This document shows positions 7,111 through 14,498 of a stretch of DNA of 64,000 bases, piece after piece. Every line of letters begins with the position of its first letter. Position 1 is the first letter of the stretch. The translations under genes were made by a program, and so were the position numbers. The notes under the pieces are model-generated. The model saw nothing but the letters and a program-made list of their open reading frames with translations, was not told the DNA's origin and searched no databases. The stretch spans positions 6,076,001 to 6,140,000 of the forward strand of contig NZ_CP186274.1 in the NCBI RefSeq assembly GCF_049331405.1, in the 5' to 3' direction. The stretch comes from PoT sp049331405 (lineage in GTDB: Bacteria > Planctomycetota > Planctomycetia > Isosphaerales > Isosphaeraceae).

Positions 7111-7698
7111 ATGCGAATACGTTTGTACGCATGCCTGGGCATCTGCACGCTGGCAATCCTATCGTCTGGCTTCGATGGTAAAGCAAAGAAGGGTGGGGAA
7201 GAAAAGGACAAGACTGCGACCAAAGAATCGTTCCTGTCAGACGAGGAGAGACTCAAGCTCAAACAGTTAAAGATTTGGCATGACCTCATGGTTGCCGACC
7301 AACTCTCGCTTTGGCAAACGAAACACGTCTTCGACCTGCGTTCTAAAACGGAAGCGGCAGCGAGCATCGTCTATCGACTTAAGACTTTAGAAGAGCTTGA
7401 ACAAACCATAGCCAGGGACCATAAGACTTCGCTCCAAGAGGTGAAGGTTGTCTTCGCGAAGGGCTTGGCCGAGAAGTGGGCAGAGCCAAAGTATCCCGCC
7501 TTCGACGAGAAGAAGGCAGCTAAGAATCTCGATTGCACGGTCTATGCTAGGTTGGGCGGGCGGATGTATCACCGGGCCAAATGCGAACTGCTCGAGGGCG
7601 ACGACGACGATGACGAGGATATCCCTGTCGTCTCTGTTACGTTGTACAAAGCCTTGACGACGAAGGGCAGTCGTGCATGTGCGACCTGCAAGCCGTGA
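7111..7698 (+). CDS. Secreted protein with C-terminal Ada-like zinc motif (195 aa)
   Basis: A hydrophobic N-terminus ('MRIRLYACLGICTLAILSSG') looks like a signal peptide. A Lys/Glu-rich helical region follows. The last ~55 residues read 'VYARLGGRMYHRAKCELLEG', an acidic run, then 'SVTLYKALTTKGSRACATCK': the pattern Y-H-x3-C...C-x2-C of the small zinc-binding module also found in Ada and attached to many secreted bacterial proteins. Codon use is less GC-rich than in neighbouring virion genes, which suggests later acquisition. It is not part of any virion module and is probably a lysogen-expressed accessory gene. Confidence 0.65.
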   Translation: MRIRLYACLGICTLAILSSGFDGKAKKGGEEKDKTATKESFLSDEERLKLKQLKIWHDLMVADQLSLWQTKHVFDLRSKTEAAASIVYRLKTLEELEQTIARDHKTSLQEVKVVFAKGLAEKWAEPKYPAFDEKKAAKNLDCTVYARLGGRMYHRAKCELLEGDDDDDEDIPVVSVTLYKALTTKGSRACATCKP

Positions 7699-7973
7699 GG
7701 CGGCGGAAACGCCCCGAGCTCGATCACCTGTGGGATTTCTGCCCCCGGCACGACGAGTATGCGACGGGCCGGGAATATAACTTCGGCCGGGCCAAGTTGA
7801 TGACCTACGTCTGCGGCTGCGCCATCGTGCTCCGCCCCGGCGTCGAGCCGATGATCTTCCGCAGCTACTTCGCTGCCGCATACTACCTCCGCAGGATCGA
7901 TGCCCCGCCGGCCAGGCCTGGGCTATGGTCGAGACTGATCGCCGTTTTACGATCTGGTCACAAGTGGAATTGA
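7677..7973 (+). CDS. Hypothetical protein (98 aa)
   Basis: It overlaps the end of the preceding gene; starts are possible at ATG 7677 or at GTG 7695, which would overlap the previous stop by four bases. Cys and His residues ('LWDFCPRHDEYATGREYN', 'LMTYVCGCAIVLRPG') could form a zinc site. No family recognised. A promoter begins at its last codons. Confidence 0.5.
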   Translation: MCDLQAVRRRKRPELDHLWDFCPRHDEYATGREYNFGRAKLMTYVCGCAIVLRPGVEPMIFRSYFAAAYYLRRIDAPPARPGLWSRLIAVLRSGHKWN

Positions 7974-7998
7974 CACGGGTGAACACTACTGATAGAGT
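7970..7998 (+). promoter_or_regulatory. Sigma70-type promoter upstream of hairpin and small gene
   Basis: A perfect TTGACA (7970-7975), 17 bases, TAGAGT (7993-7998). The predicted transcript starts near 8005, passes a hairpin at 8030-8071 and could continue into the gene at 8096. Confidence 0.7.
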
Positions 7999-8029
7999 GT
8001 CCCCGCTTCAGGAATATCGATAGCCGTTG

Positions 8030-8074
8030 ATGGCCCCGCAGGTCGATCGTCAGCCCGGTCTGCGGGGCCATTTC
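8030..8074 (+). terminator. Hairpin resembling an attenuator
   Basis: A perfect 12-bp stem (8030-8041 with 8060-8071), 18-nt loop, then only three T and a C. The weak T tract and the downstream gene at 8096 suggest partial termination or a leader structure rather than a full stop. Confidence 0.5.
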
Positions 8075-8095
8075 AAGCGCAGTGGAAGCCGGATC

Positions 8096-8344
8096 ATGAA
8101 GTGCCTGATCGAGCTCGTGCGCGGGCCGGCCGATGGGATGCTGATCGACCTGGTCGACGAGGTTGAATGGCCGGAACGCTTCAAGTACGTCATGGCGGTC
8201 GATGAGCCCGGGACGGGCGCGGGTGAGCCGGCTGCGAATTTGAGGTTTCGCGGCTACGTGTATCGAATGACCACCCGGCCCGGAGCCCGGGGCCGTCGCC
8301 TCTACGAATGGGACGGCATTCCGCCTACCCCGCTGACATCTTGA
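8096..8344 (+). CDS. Hypothetical small protein (82 aa)
   Basis: The start at ATG 8096 is chosen over 8027 because the longer frame would run through the hairpin; GGAAG lies 7 bases upstream. It is a compact beta-rich sequence ('MKCLIELVRGPADGMLIDLV', 'FRGYVYRMTTRPGARGRRLY') of unknown role. Its end overlaps the convergent gene at 8325. Confidence 0.55.
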   Translation: MKCLIELVRGPADGMLIDLVDEVEWPERFKYVMAVDEPGTGAGEPAANLRFRGYVYRMTTRPGARGRRLYEWDGIPPTPLTS

Positions 8345-8669
8345 GGCAGGCCTCGTCTACCTCCTTGACCAGCTCGGGTTCCGATTCGTAGCGGGCCTCG
8401 AACTCGCGGGCCAGGGCCATCGCGCACGCCGGCGGGAGCGAACCGTCATGGGTCGATAGCTCGTGCTCGATCGCCCCGTCGGAGCCGAGCAGCCGGACGC
8501 CGAGAACGCGGAGGATCTCCAGCGAGGTCACCGCACCCCCCTCCGCCGGCGAGCTGCGGTCGGGCGATACGTGCCTCCGGGCAGGTTCGGGCGGGTCGGC
8601 TTCGAACTCCAGCTCCAGGTGGAGCGACCGCCGCGCGGCCGGGTCATGGTGGGTGTACATGCTTCTCAT
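8325..8669 (-). CDS. Hypothetical protein (114 aa)
   Basis: An acidic helical protein ending 'ALAREFEARYESEPELVKEV' with 'DEACLKMSAG'. It is the only leftward gene between the switch region and 9735 and overlaps its convergent neighbour by 20 bp. ATG starts at 8669 or 8660 are possible. No family recognised. Confidence 0.45.
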   Translation of the reverse strand: MRSMYTHHDPAARRSLHLELEFEADPPEPARRHVSPDRSSPAEGGAVTSLEILRVLGVRLLGSDGAIEHELSTHDGSLPPACAMALAREFEARYESEPELVKEVDEACLKMSAG

Positions 8670-8729
8670 CGCGGGATCCCGTTACGTGTGCATAATGGCA
8701 GTGACGGATGAATTGTAGGACAAAAGGCC

Positions 8730-8758
8730 TGGACGAAGGATCCGAGCTTCGCTAGAAC
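8730..8758 (+). promoter_or_regulatory. Promoter followed within 40 bases by a terminator
   Basis: TGGACG (8730-8735), 17 bases, TAGAAC (8753-8758). The predicted RNA would be about 60 nt, ending at the hairpin at 8796-8822, with no coding frame. Confidence 0.5.
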
Positions 8759-8795
8759 ACGGCCGTTCGCCCGATCAGTGCGGGATATCCTCGGA

Positions 8796-8824
8796 AAGCC
8801 GGCCCCTCGGAGGGGCCGGCTTTT
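8796..8824 (+). terminator. Intrinsic terminator
   Basis: A perfect 12-bp stem (8796-8807 with 8811-8822), 3-nt loop and four T. The following bases CCATGCGC resemble those after the terminators at 2938 and 38160. Confidence 0.8.
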
Positions 8825-8952
8825 CCATGCGCCGTGGTGGTAAGGGTTGTCGATTTGTCGGATTTGCGCGAACGGTTAAACCTCCGGGATCCCCGGTCCG
8901 ATGAAAGGTGTACCCCCACCCACCAGGGCTTGTTTGAACAGTGAGGTGTCCC

Positions 8953-9588
8953 GTGCGCGCAGTCGTCCTCAACGTCCTCTTGGCTCTCGGGGTCGTGGCC
9001 CCGGCCGCATCGGCGCAGTCCCCCCCGACGCCGAGCCCGCAAGCCCCGACCGAGGCCGATACCGCGGCGCCGCCGCCGCCTGCCTTGCCCCTCGTCGCGA
9101 AGCCGGTCGAGCAGACCGTGACGCTCAAGGTGACCCCCCAGCAGCCGGTTGCCCCCCAGCCGGTCCAGCTCAAGGTCCAGGCGGTGGCCGAGCCCGTCGC
9201 CCCCCAGCCCCAGACGATCACCCTGCAGGTGACCCCGACCGTGGCGGCGACTCCGGTCGCGGCGGCACCCGCCGCCGACCCGACCCCGGCCGCGACGACG
9301 GTCACCGCGAAGGTGCATCACCCGGGCCTGTTCCGCCGGGCCATCGGCCGGGCCGGCGATGCGATCAGCCTGCTCGGTCAGGATCGCATCTACATCCCCC
9401 GGCCGCAGGTCGCGACGACCCAGGCTGTGGTGGCGATCGCCCCGGCCGTGCAGCAGGTGCAGTACGTTGTGCAGCAGCCGGCCGCCGCAGTCGTCGCGGC
9501 CCCGGTGAAGGTCCAGCCAGCCGCAGTCTATGCGACCCCGCAGACCAGTGCCCCCCGGCTCAAGCTGGGGATCTTCGGCAACCGGTGA
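8953..9588 (+). CDS. Secreted Ala/Pro/Val/Gln-rich protein carried by the prophage (211 aa)
   Basis: A clear signal peptide ('VVLNVLLALGVVAPAASAQS') is followed by low-complexity sequence with motifs such as 'TVTLKVTPQQPVAPQPV' and 'QTITLQVTPTVAATPVA', a short non-repetitive segment ('PGLFRRAIGRAGDAISLLGQ') and a second Gln/Ala/Val-rich stretch. GTG 8953 is preferred because GAGGTG precedes it; GTG 8941 is the alternative. The gene has its own terminator at 9637. The composition resembles two chromosomal secreted proteins in this window (58299 and 60275), so it may alter the host surface during lysogeny (inference). Confidence 0.65.
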   Translation: MRAVVLNVLLALGVVAPAASAQSPPTPSPQAPTEADTAAPPPPALPLVAKPVEQTVTLKVTPQQPVAPQPVQLKVQAVAEPVAPQPQTITLQVTPTVAATPVAAAPAADPTPAATTVTAKVHHPGLFRRAIGRAGDAISLLGQDRIYIPRPQVATTQAVVAIAPAVQQVQYVVQQPAAAVVAAPVKVQPAAVYATPQTSAPRLKLGIFGNR

Positions 9589-9636
9589 GTGGTGGGGTTT
9601 GGCGACGCTTCTCAGTTTCTCGATTGCGAGCTAGGT

Positions 9637-9669
9637 GGCCCGGGGTTCTGACCCCCGGGCCGGGTTTTT
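9637..9669 (+). terminator. Terminator of the secreted-protein gene
   Basis: A perfect 9-bp GC stem (9637-9645 with 9653-9661), 7-nt loop, then five T at 9665-9669. It makes the 8953 gene a self-contained unit. Confidence 0.85.
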
Positions 9670-9734
9670 GCTTTTGTTCGCCCCTCGTACTCGCCGTGGA
9701 ATAATCAACCCGTGAGATGTCCCGCCGGATCCCG

Positions 9735-10010
9735 CTAGCCCGGGTTCGGCGGGATCGGGCGATTGTCGAGATTGTCGGGCGAGCTATCTCTCATGAATTG
9801 AATGATCTGCAAGGTTAGCTGTTCTACGCGAGCGAAGTCCCCGGTCGATGGCATCTCTTTATTGACCGCCGCCATGGCGAAGAACCTGGCCAGCGATTCC
9901 AGAAATTCCGGATATAGCCCGCACCATCTTTTGATCAGTGCAAATGTCACGCGACTTTCCTCTTGCACTATCTGATTAAGTACGTTTTCGAGATCGTTCA
10001 TTTTCCTCAT
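9735..10010 (-). CDS. Hypothetical helical protein next to XRE regulator (91 aa)
   Basis: Mostly alpha-helical ('MNDLENVLNQIVQEESRVTF', 'ALIKRWCGLYPEFLESLARF'), with AGGAG just upstream; the ATG at 10010 or the one three codons later could be used. It follows the XRE gene in the same direction, with about 200 bp between in which I see no convincing gene, so it may be the second member of a regulatory pair. Function unknown. Confidence 0.55.
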   Translation of the reverse strand: MRKMNDLENVLNQIVQEESRVTFALIKRWCGLYPEFLESLARFFAMAAVNKEMPSTGDFARVEQLTLQIIQFMRDSSPDNLDNRPIPPNPG

Positions 10011-10215
10011 CCTCTCCTGGGTGACTTACTTTGAGGCCAAACGTCAAGTTGCATCCCCAACTCACTTCTGAACTTATCGACTTCTATGCTGGGGTGTTCG
10101 TCGAGAGAATCTCGGCAGGTCGTCCGACTAAGGGACTGAGTCCATCCGGGCCCTACTACGTTCGGACTACCTCCCCGTTCCCGGCGGCGGCTGAGATTCC
10201 GGAATTTCGGAATTC

Positions 10216-10458
10216 TTAGTTCCGCCTAGCCGGATAGCTGAGCTTGAGCCCCAGGTGGGGGGCCAGCTTGTCGATGGTGTCGAGCGTGAGACTCCTCTCG
10301 CCCTCGACGAAGTCGCAGACGACCGAGCGGCTGACGCCGGCGAGCTGGCCGAGCGCGTACCCGCTCAACCCGCTGGCCTCGATCGCCGCGCGGACCTGTT
10401 CACTGACCGACGCTTGCCGTGGTTGCTTGGGCTTGGGTTTCCTGACCTTGGCTGACAT
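10216..10458 (-). CDS. XRE-family helix-turn-helix regulator (80 aa)
   Basis: A basic N-terminal tail is followed by a typical HTH_3 unit: 'VRAAIEASGLSGYALGQLAG' with 'VSRSVVCDFVEGERSLTLDT' and 'IDKLAPHLGLKL'. It is short enough to be DNA-binding domain only. The 5' end overlaps the serine recombinase by 59 bp in another frame, so the two are probably co-expressed. It could be a phage repressor, although the best operator (6654-6670) lies 3.5 kb away. Confidence 0.8.
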   Translation of the reverse strand: MSAKVRKPKPKQPRQASVSEQVRAAIEASGLSGYALGQLAGVSRSVVCDFVEGERSLTLDTIDKLAPHLGLKLSYPARRN

Positions 10459-11197
10459 GGGCTCTCCAGTGGTCGGCGGATCGGATGATCGAGTCGACCG
10501 AGCTATGGGTCCATCGACCCGACCAGCGCTCGCCACTGCGGCCGCGCTTCGTAGGAATATTTAGGACATTCAATTCGGTCGCGATCTTCCGGAGCGACCA
10601 TCCTTCCGCCCGCCAGGTCTCGATCCGCTCGAGGATGGCTTGTTCTTCGGGGTTCTTGCGCACGAAGAGGGGCCGGCCTTTCTCGTTCATGGGGCCGGCC
10701 TCGTTGGGATCCCAGCCGTAGGGGGCCTGGCCCACGCAACGGCCGCGGGCCCGCTTGGAAGCATGCGCCTGCTTCGTGCGCACCGACGCCAGCGCCTTCT
10801 CGTACTCGGCGAACGCGTCGACGATCCGCCGCATGAGGACGTCGGCCGGCCCGTCCTCCTCGGTACCCTCGCCGGCGGCGGAGACGATGCGGACCTTCTT
10901 CTTCTTGCACACCGCCTCGATCATCGCCATGACCAGGGGGTCGCGTGCCAGGCGGTCGCGTTTGGCGACCAGGAGCACGCCGCCGGCCTTCAGGCTGGAG
11001 ATCGCCTCGATGAGCTTGGGGCGTCGGTCGAGCCCCATCCCGCCCGACACACCCTCGTCTTCGAAGAACGTCCCGACGACCTTCCACCCGTTCTTCTCGG
11101 CGTGTCGCATGCATGCATCGAGTTGTGCCGCCTCGCCGGCCCCGCTCTCCTTCTGGTGGTTCGTGGAGACGCGTCCCGCTATCGAGCATTCGATCAT
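10400..11197 (-). CDS. Small serine recombinase (resolvase/invertase family, 265 aa)
   Basis: The resolvase catalytic domain is recognisable: 'AGRVSTNHQKESGAGEAAQL' with the nucleophilic Ser after Arg-Val, 'GTFFEDEGVSGGMGLDRRPK', 'GVLLVAKRDRLARDPLVMAM' and a long arm helix. The C-terminal ~70 residues hold a helix-turn-helix ('GWSLRKIATELNVLNIPTKR'). It lacks the long zinc-ribbon region of large serine integrases. The prophage already has a tyrosine integrase, so this enzyme more likely acts in inversion or resolution, or is a relic of another element. I found no inverted crossover sites nearby. Confidence 0.85.
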   Translation of the reverse strand: MIECSIAGRVSTNHQKESGAGEAAQLDACMRHAEKNGWKVVGTFFEDEGVSGGMGLDRRPKLIEAISSLKAGGVLLVAKRDRLARDPLVMAMIEAVCKKKKVRIVSAAGEGTEEDGPADVLMRRIVDAFAEYEKALASVRTKQAHASKRARGRCVGQAPYGWDPNEAGPMNEKGRPLFVRKNPEEQAILERIETWRAEGWSLRKIATELNVLNIPTKRGRSGERWSGRWTHSSVDSIIRSADHWRAHVSQGQETQAQATTASVGQ

Positions 11198-11386
11198 GAG
11201 ATCCCTTCCCGGACGCTGGATCCTGGAGAACCGTGCGCAAGATTGGACGTCCTATTCTGCGCTCGGGACGTGCGCAAGTGCGCACGAAATCGGGCCCGAC
11301 CATAAACATCGGCGGGCAAGCTGTCCACCACCGAACGGTGCCGTACGGATTCGGCCCCTAATTTCGGTGCATTGGCGTACACTGCA

Positions 11387-11416
11387 TTCACATCCCCATG
11401 ATACATTAGGTAGGAT
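11387..11416 (+). promoter_or_regulatory. Possible promoter for the gene at 11459
   Basis: TTCACA (11387-11392), 18 bases, TAGGAT (11411-11416), ending 43 bases before the ATG. The intergenic region also has a TGCGCA-rich palindrome near 11272-11284 that could be an operator. The 13-mer GCATTCACATCCC here recurs near 12422-12434. Confidence 0.4.
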
Positions 11417-11458
11417 AGGACGCCTGCACGCATTGCCCCGGTCCTGGGGACTTCCACC

Positions 11459-12271
11459 ATGATTCGCACCCTCGACGACACACCCGTGTTCCGCGCGCTG
11501 GTCGACTCTCGCGCCCCGTGGCAATCCCCCGCGGAGCTGGCGGCGGCGATCGGCGTTGACGTGTGTATAATCATGGATGAGTTGAAGGCCCTGGAATCGG
11601 AAGAGTATCTTGATATCTGGTTGAATAGTGCGGCGGGCCCGATCGTCACGTTCTCGGCCTGGGGCTCCGACCGCCTCGGGCTATCGCTCGCCGAAGCCGG
11701 CGGGGGGGACGCATTCAGATGGGTTGAAACGAGTTCGACCCCGAACCCGAAGTGTCGCCGGCGACCGAAGGAAGGCAAGGAAGGATCGATCATCGACAAC
11801 GCAGTCGATCAGCGACCGGGCCCGGCCGACCAGGCCGAGCAGAACGAGCTGGACGAGATCCGCACCGAGCAACGTCGCCGGCGACGGGAACAGAGGGGCC
11901 TTGCACTCCGACCGCAGGACGTCCCGCGTCCTACAATCCAGTATGCACGCGTCTCCCCCTGGGCGGAAGCCCGGGCGAAACGCGAGGAGCGACCGGCGCG
12001 AACGTGCGCCCACTGCAGCAAAGGTAACGGCCGGAGGAAGGTGCTTAAGATTCGATGCCAGCATTGCGGGCGGGGCTGCAGGCCCCGGCCCGAATCGCAA
12101 CGACGCGAGTGCTGCCCGAATCGTCCGCTGACGACCAGCGAGATCTGCCTATCCTGCGGGCGTTGGGGTTGGGACGAACACTTCGCCGCCAAACATTCAC
12201 AGGTATCCGCCGATGACGACGGGTCAGATGCGACGAGATCGCCGCAACGAGAGGTTGCTCACGTTTCGTAA
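11459..12271 (+). CDS. Protein with N-terminal winged helix and Cys-rich C-terminus (270 aa)
   Basis: Residues 1-75 look like a winged helix ('SPAELAAAIGVDVCIIMDEL', 'KALESEEYLDIW'). The middle is charged. The C-terminal third has two CxxC-type clusters ('CAHCSKGNGRRKVLKIRCQH' plus 'CGRGC', then 'CCPNRPLTTSEICLSCGRWG'), suggesting one or two zinc ribbons. GGGGA lies about 8 bases before the ATG. It is divergent from the recombinase gene and may start the rightward middle/late region, possibly as a transcription factor; this is inference. Confidence 0.65.
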   Translation: MIRTLDDTPVFRALVDSRAPWQSPAELAAAIGVDVCIIMDELKALESEEYLDIWLNSAAGPIVTFSAWGSDRLGLSLAEAGGGDAFRWVETSSTPNPKCRRRPKEGKEGSIIDNAVDQRPGPADQAEQNELDEIRTEQRRRRREQRGLALRPQDVPRPTIQYARVSPWAEARAKREERPARTCAHCSKGNGRRKVLKIRCQHCGRGCRPRPESQRRECCPNRPLTTSEICLSCGRWGWDEHFAAKHSQVSADDDGSDATRSPQREVAHVS

Positions 12272-12419
12272 GGCCGGCCTATCGGTCCGGTCGATTGCCG
12301 ATATCTCGGGCCTATCGCCCTCGCGTGTCCAGGAACTCCTGAAAGACATGGGTGCGCCAGTGCCCCGAAAAACCGAGCGCAAAAAGATTTCCCGAAGTCC
12401 CAAGCCGTCATTGAATTAG
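12213..12419 (+). CDS. Small helix-turn-helix protein (68 aa)
   Basis: It contains a sigma-region-4/resolvase-like HTH, 'LLTFRKAGLSVRSIADISGL' then 'SPSRVQELLKDMG', flanked by basic tails. It overlaps the previous gene by 59 bp. It is likely a DNA-binding regulator of the middle region. Confidence 0.6.
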   Translation: MTTGQMRRDRRNERLLTFRKAGLSVRSIADISGLSPSRVQELLKDMGAPVPRKTERKKISRSPKPSLN

Positions 12420-12494
12420 ACGCATTCACATCCCTAAAAACCGAGCGCTTCATGCAGCCTGCCTTTCAGAGGCAGTAATTGCGGAGCGCTCATC

Positions 12495-12689
12495 ATGACC
12501 GCCAAGTCGGCCCGCCCCAGGCCGGACCGGGCCCTCGTACCCCACCCGTGCAACACGGACCGGGCATATGAGGACGACGAACGCGAGTTCATCGCCGCGA
12601 TGGCGGATTACCAGGCTCGGACCGGCAAGCGATTCCCGACCTTGTCGGAGACGCTCGCCGTCCTCAAGTCGCTGGGATACCGGCGATGA
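12495..12689 (+). CDS. Hypothetical small protein (64 aa)
   Basis: The sequence 'EDDEREFIAAMADYQARTGK' with 'RFPTLSETLAVLKSLGYRR' forms two helices of a kind common in planctomycete phage-like regions. Its TGA overlaps the ATG of the next tiny gene. Upstream, 12459-12475 can form a small hairpin (CTGCCT/AGGCAG). Confidence 0.55.
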   Translation: MTAKSARPRPDRALVPHPCNTDRAYEDDEREFIAAMADYQARTGKRFPTLSETLAVLKSLGYRR

Positions 12690-12793
12690 GGCGGCACGCG
12701 TACGCCCTGGTCATGTGCCCGTATCCGTGGATCGCGCTCGTGATCTATGCATTTGTGCTGCTGTATCGAAACGTCGAACCCTGGGGAGACTGA
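12686..12793 (+). CDS. Very small membrane protein (35 aa)
   Basis: It starts at ATG 12686 inside the previous stop (ATGA) and stops at 12791-12793, two bases before the metalloprotease ATG. It encodes one hydrophobic segment, 'YPWIALVIYAFVLLYRNVEP'. The tight coupling on both sides supports it as real. It could be a spanin- or holin-like helper, or a membrane anchor for the protease product. Confidence 0.5.
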   Translation: MRRHAYALVMCPYPWIALVIYAFVLLYRNVEPWGD

Positions 12794-12795
12794 CC

Positions 12796-13431
12796 ATGGA
12801 CGGATGCATTCGCTGCAATCAACCCGACACTTTGGCCCTTTCGGCCAGCGAAGCGAAATGGGGCAATGCCTCACTCTCGTACTTCCTCAACATCGTGTAT
12901 CCGGGCGTTGATTCAAGCCGAATCGCATTCAACTACCGCAAGGCAGCCTCGCAACTCGAGGCTGTCTGCGGGGTCAGGTTCACCGAGGTTGCTTCGTCGG
13001 CGCAGGCCAACATCGTCGCCGTCAGCGGCATGATCGACGGGCCCTGGAACGTGCTCGCCCTCTCGCAGCTGCCGAACAGCTCGAGCTACGCCGGCGTGTT
13101 GAACCAGACCTTCGACCAGGCCGAGCAGCTGAGCGACGACCTGATGGTCGCGATGATGTGCCACGAGCTGGGCCACATCCTGGGGCTGGGGCACCTCGGT
13201 ACCGGCAACCTGATGGCCCCGATCCTCGACGCGAGGATCACCAAGCCGCAGGCCGGCGACATCGCCGAGCTGGTGTCACGCTACGGCCTCCCGTTGCCCC
13301 AGACGACGCCGGTCGTTAGCACCGCGTCGTTCACCGCCGCGAACACCGGGGTCATCAGCCTGACCATCTCCGGACTCCCCGTGCAAGCTGGCGTCACGTA
13401 CGACGTCAGCATCACCCCCGCTTCGCAGTAG
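12796..13431 (+). CDS. Matrixin-type (M10-like) zinc metalloprotease (211 aa)
   Basis: Residues 122-132 read HELGHILGLGH, the HExxHxxGxxH zinc motif of metzincins, and 'GTGNLMAP' shortly after supplies the Met-turn. There is no obvious signal peptide or prodomain. The last ~45 residues form a beta-rich tail ('GVISLTISGLPVQAGVTYDV'). It lies directly before small membrane proteins in the place where phages keep lysis genes, and I found no lysozyme, amidase or other muralytic enzyme in the prophage. It may degrade the protein-rich envelope at lysis, or act on the host surface. Confidence 0.85.
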   Translation: MDGCIRCNQPDTLALSASEAKWGNASLSYFLNIVYPGVDSSRIAFNYRKAASQLEAVCGVRFTEVASSAQANIVAVSGMIDGPWNVLALSQLPNSSSYAGVLNQTFDQAEQLSDDLMVAMMCHELGHILGLGHLGTGNLMAPILDARITKPQAGDIAELVSRYGLPLPQTTPVVSTASFTAANTGVISLTISGLPVQAGVTYDVSITPASQ

Positions 13432-13439
13432 AGGGAACC

Positions 13440-13628
13440 ATGCTATCGATCATCGCGTCTCTCGCCCCCAAGGCCGCCACGTACCTGCCCGCCGTAGGGC
13501 TGCTCGGGCTCGCCGCCTATCAAGCCATCAACCAACACAACTTCACCGAGGCTTGGCAGTCCGTGATGGGTGCCGCCGCGGTCGTCGGCATCGGCCACGT
13601 CGCGACCCAGGCAGCCGCGTCGAAGTAA
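13440..13628 (+). CDS. Small membrane protein, holin candidate (62 aa)
   Basis: Two hydrophobic stretches ('ATYLPAVGLLGLAAYQAI' and 'SVMGAAAVVGIGHVATQA') separated by a short polar loop, with GAGGG upstream. Size and topology fit a class II holin. It lies 8 bp after the metalloprotease gene. Confidence 0.5.
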   Translation: MLSIIASLAPKAATYLPAVGLLGLAAYQAINQHNFTEAWQSVMGAAAVVGIGHVATQAAASK

Positions 13629-13685
13629 CCCGCCACCATAGTACTACCGCCTGGTACTACCACTCTCCGAAGGGAGGCCGTCGCA

Positions 13686-13970
13686 ATGGAAGCGACCTCG
13701 CACCACGTCACAGGATCGTTCGCCACCGTCGGCGGTGTCTCCCTTTGGACTGCCTTCAACCTGCTCCAGCAGTATGGCCCGAGCTGGTCCGTCGTTCCCC
13801 CATTGCTCGCCGCCCTGGCCAGCCTCTACGGGGTCCTCAACGAACGCAAGCGGCTCCGCATCCGCGAGGCCGAGCTGAAGCCACCGGCCTGGTTCCACAA
13901 GATGGTCGAATCCGATGGCAAGCCACCCGGCTGGTTCCAGCAGTACACCGAGAACGCGGGGAAAGGTTGA
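13686..13970 (+). CDS. Small membrane protein of the possible lysis block (94 aa)
   Basis: One or two hydrophobic segments ('SVVPPLLAALASLYGVL') are followed by a charged cytoplasmic-type tail and two related motifs, 'PPAWFHKMV' and 'PPGWFQQYT'. GAAGGGAGG precedes the ATG. It resembles small phage membrane proteins near holins; the exact role is not known. Confidence 0.5.
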   Translation: MEATSHHVTGSFATVGGVSLWTAFNLLQQYGPSWSVVPPLLAALASLYGVLNERKRLRIREAELKPPAWFHKMVESDGKPPGWFQQYTENAGKG

Positions 13971-14359
13971 TGGGCGTATTTGATGTTTTCGAGTGGATTG
14001 ACAGCATGCCGGAAGTGCTCCGCAACGATTGTGTTTTGCATCCCCTCCCGTTACTTAACGAATTGGAACCCATGGCGAACAGCACGCAAAACTCAGCCTG
14101 TGCCGCTCCGACCGAGGATTCAAAAAAGCCCCTCCGCTACGGCACCTGCGACCTGCGAGAGAAGCCGGCGGAGATCCTCGATCGCGTCACGTTCGATGAT
14201 CGCACGGTGCTCGTGCATTCGGGCCGGCGCTATGACGGTTACGTCCCCGGGCCTCCGGTCGCTGTCATCCTCCCGTACGCCGAGTACGCGAAGCTGAAGG
14301 AGTTCAAGGCCTTCGTGTCGAAGCTCCTCGAAGAGATTGCAACGGCCGCTCAGTCCTGA
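13970..14359 (+). CDS. Phd/YefM-like antitoxin-type protein (129 aa)
   Basis: The C-terminal 80 residues resemble Phd/YefM antitoxins: 'DLREKPAEILDRVTFDDRTV', 'LVHSGRRYDGYVPGPPVAVI', 'LPYAEYAKLKEFKAFV'. The ATG at 13970 overlaps the upstream stop; an internal ATG at 14071 would remove an unrelated leader. No toxin gene of RelE or Doc type is adjacent, so it could be an orphan regulator or anti-toxin. Confidence 0.5.
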   Translation: MGVFDVFEWIDSMPEVLRNDCVLHPLPLLNELEPMANSTQNSACAAPTEDSKKPLRYGTCDLREKPAEILDRVTFDDRTVLVHSGRRYDGYVPGPPVAVILPYAEYAKLKEFKAFVSKLLEEIATAAQS

Positions 14360-14369
14360 GAAGGAGGGC

Positions 14370-14486
14370 ATGATGCCGAGCTCTCGTGACCGGGCCTCGA
14401 ACTGGTACTCCCCCATCGTCAGCGGCATGGTCTGCGGGGCGGTGTTCGAGACCGTTCGAGAAATCTTGGTTCTACTTCTAAGCTAG
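14370..14486 (+). CDS. Very small protein (38 aa)
   Basis: ATG-ATG at 14370 follows AAGGAGGG at ideal spacing and the frame ends at TAG 14484-14486. It encodes 'SNWYSPIVSGMVCGAVFETV' followed by a hydrophobic C-terminus ('REILVLLLS'). The strong ribosome-binding site is the main support. Function unknown. Confidence 0.45.
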   Translation: MMPSSRDRASNWYSPIVSGMVCGAVFETVREILVLLLS

Positions 14487-14498
14487 TAGGGGTGATTG

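Noticed and set aside
8901..9704. 267-residue frame overlapping the secreted protein gene
   Set aside because: A shifted shadow without signal peptide; the 8953 frame has signal peptide, start site and terminator.
10031..10219. 62-residue plus-strand frame between XRE and 9735 genes
   Set aside because: No ribosome-binding site, no family, and opposite to both neighbours.
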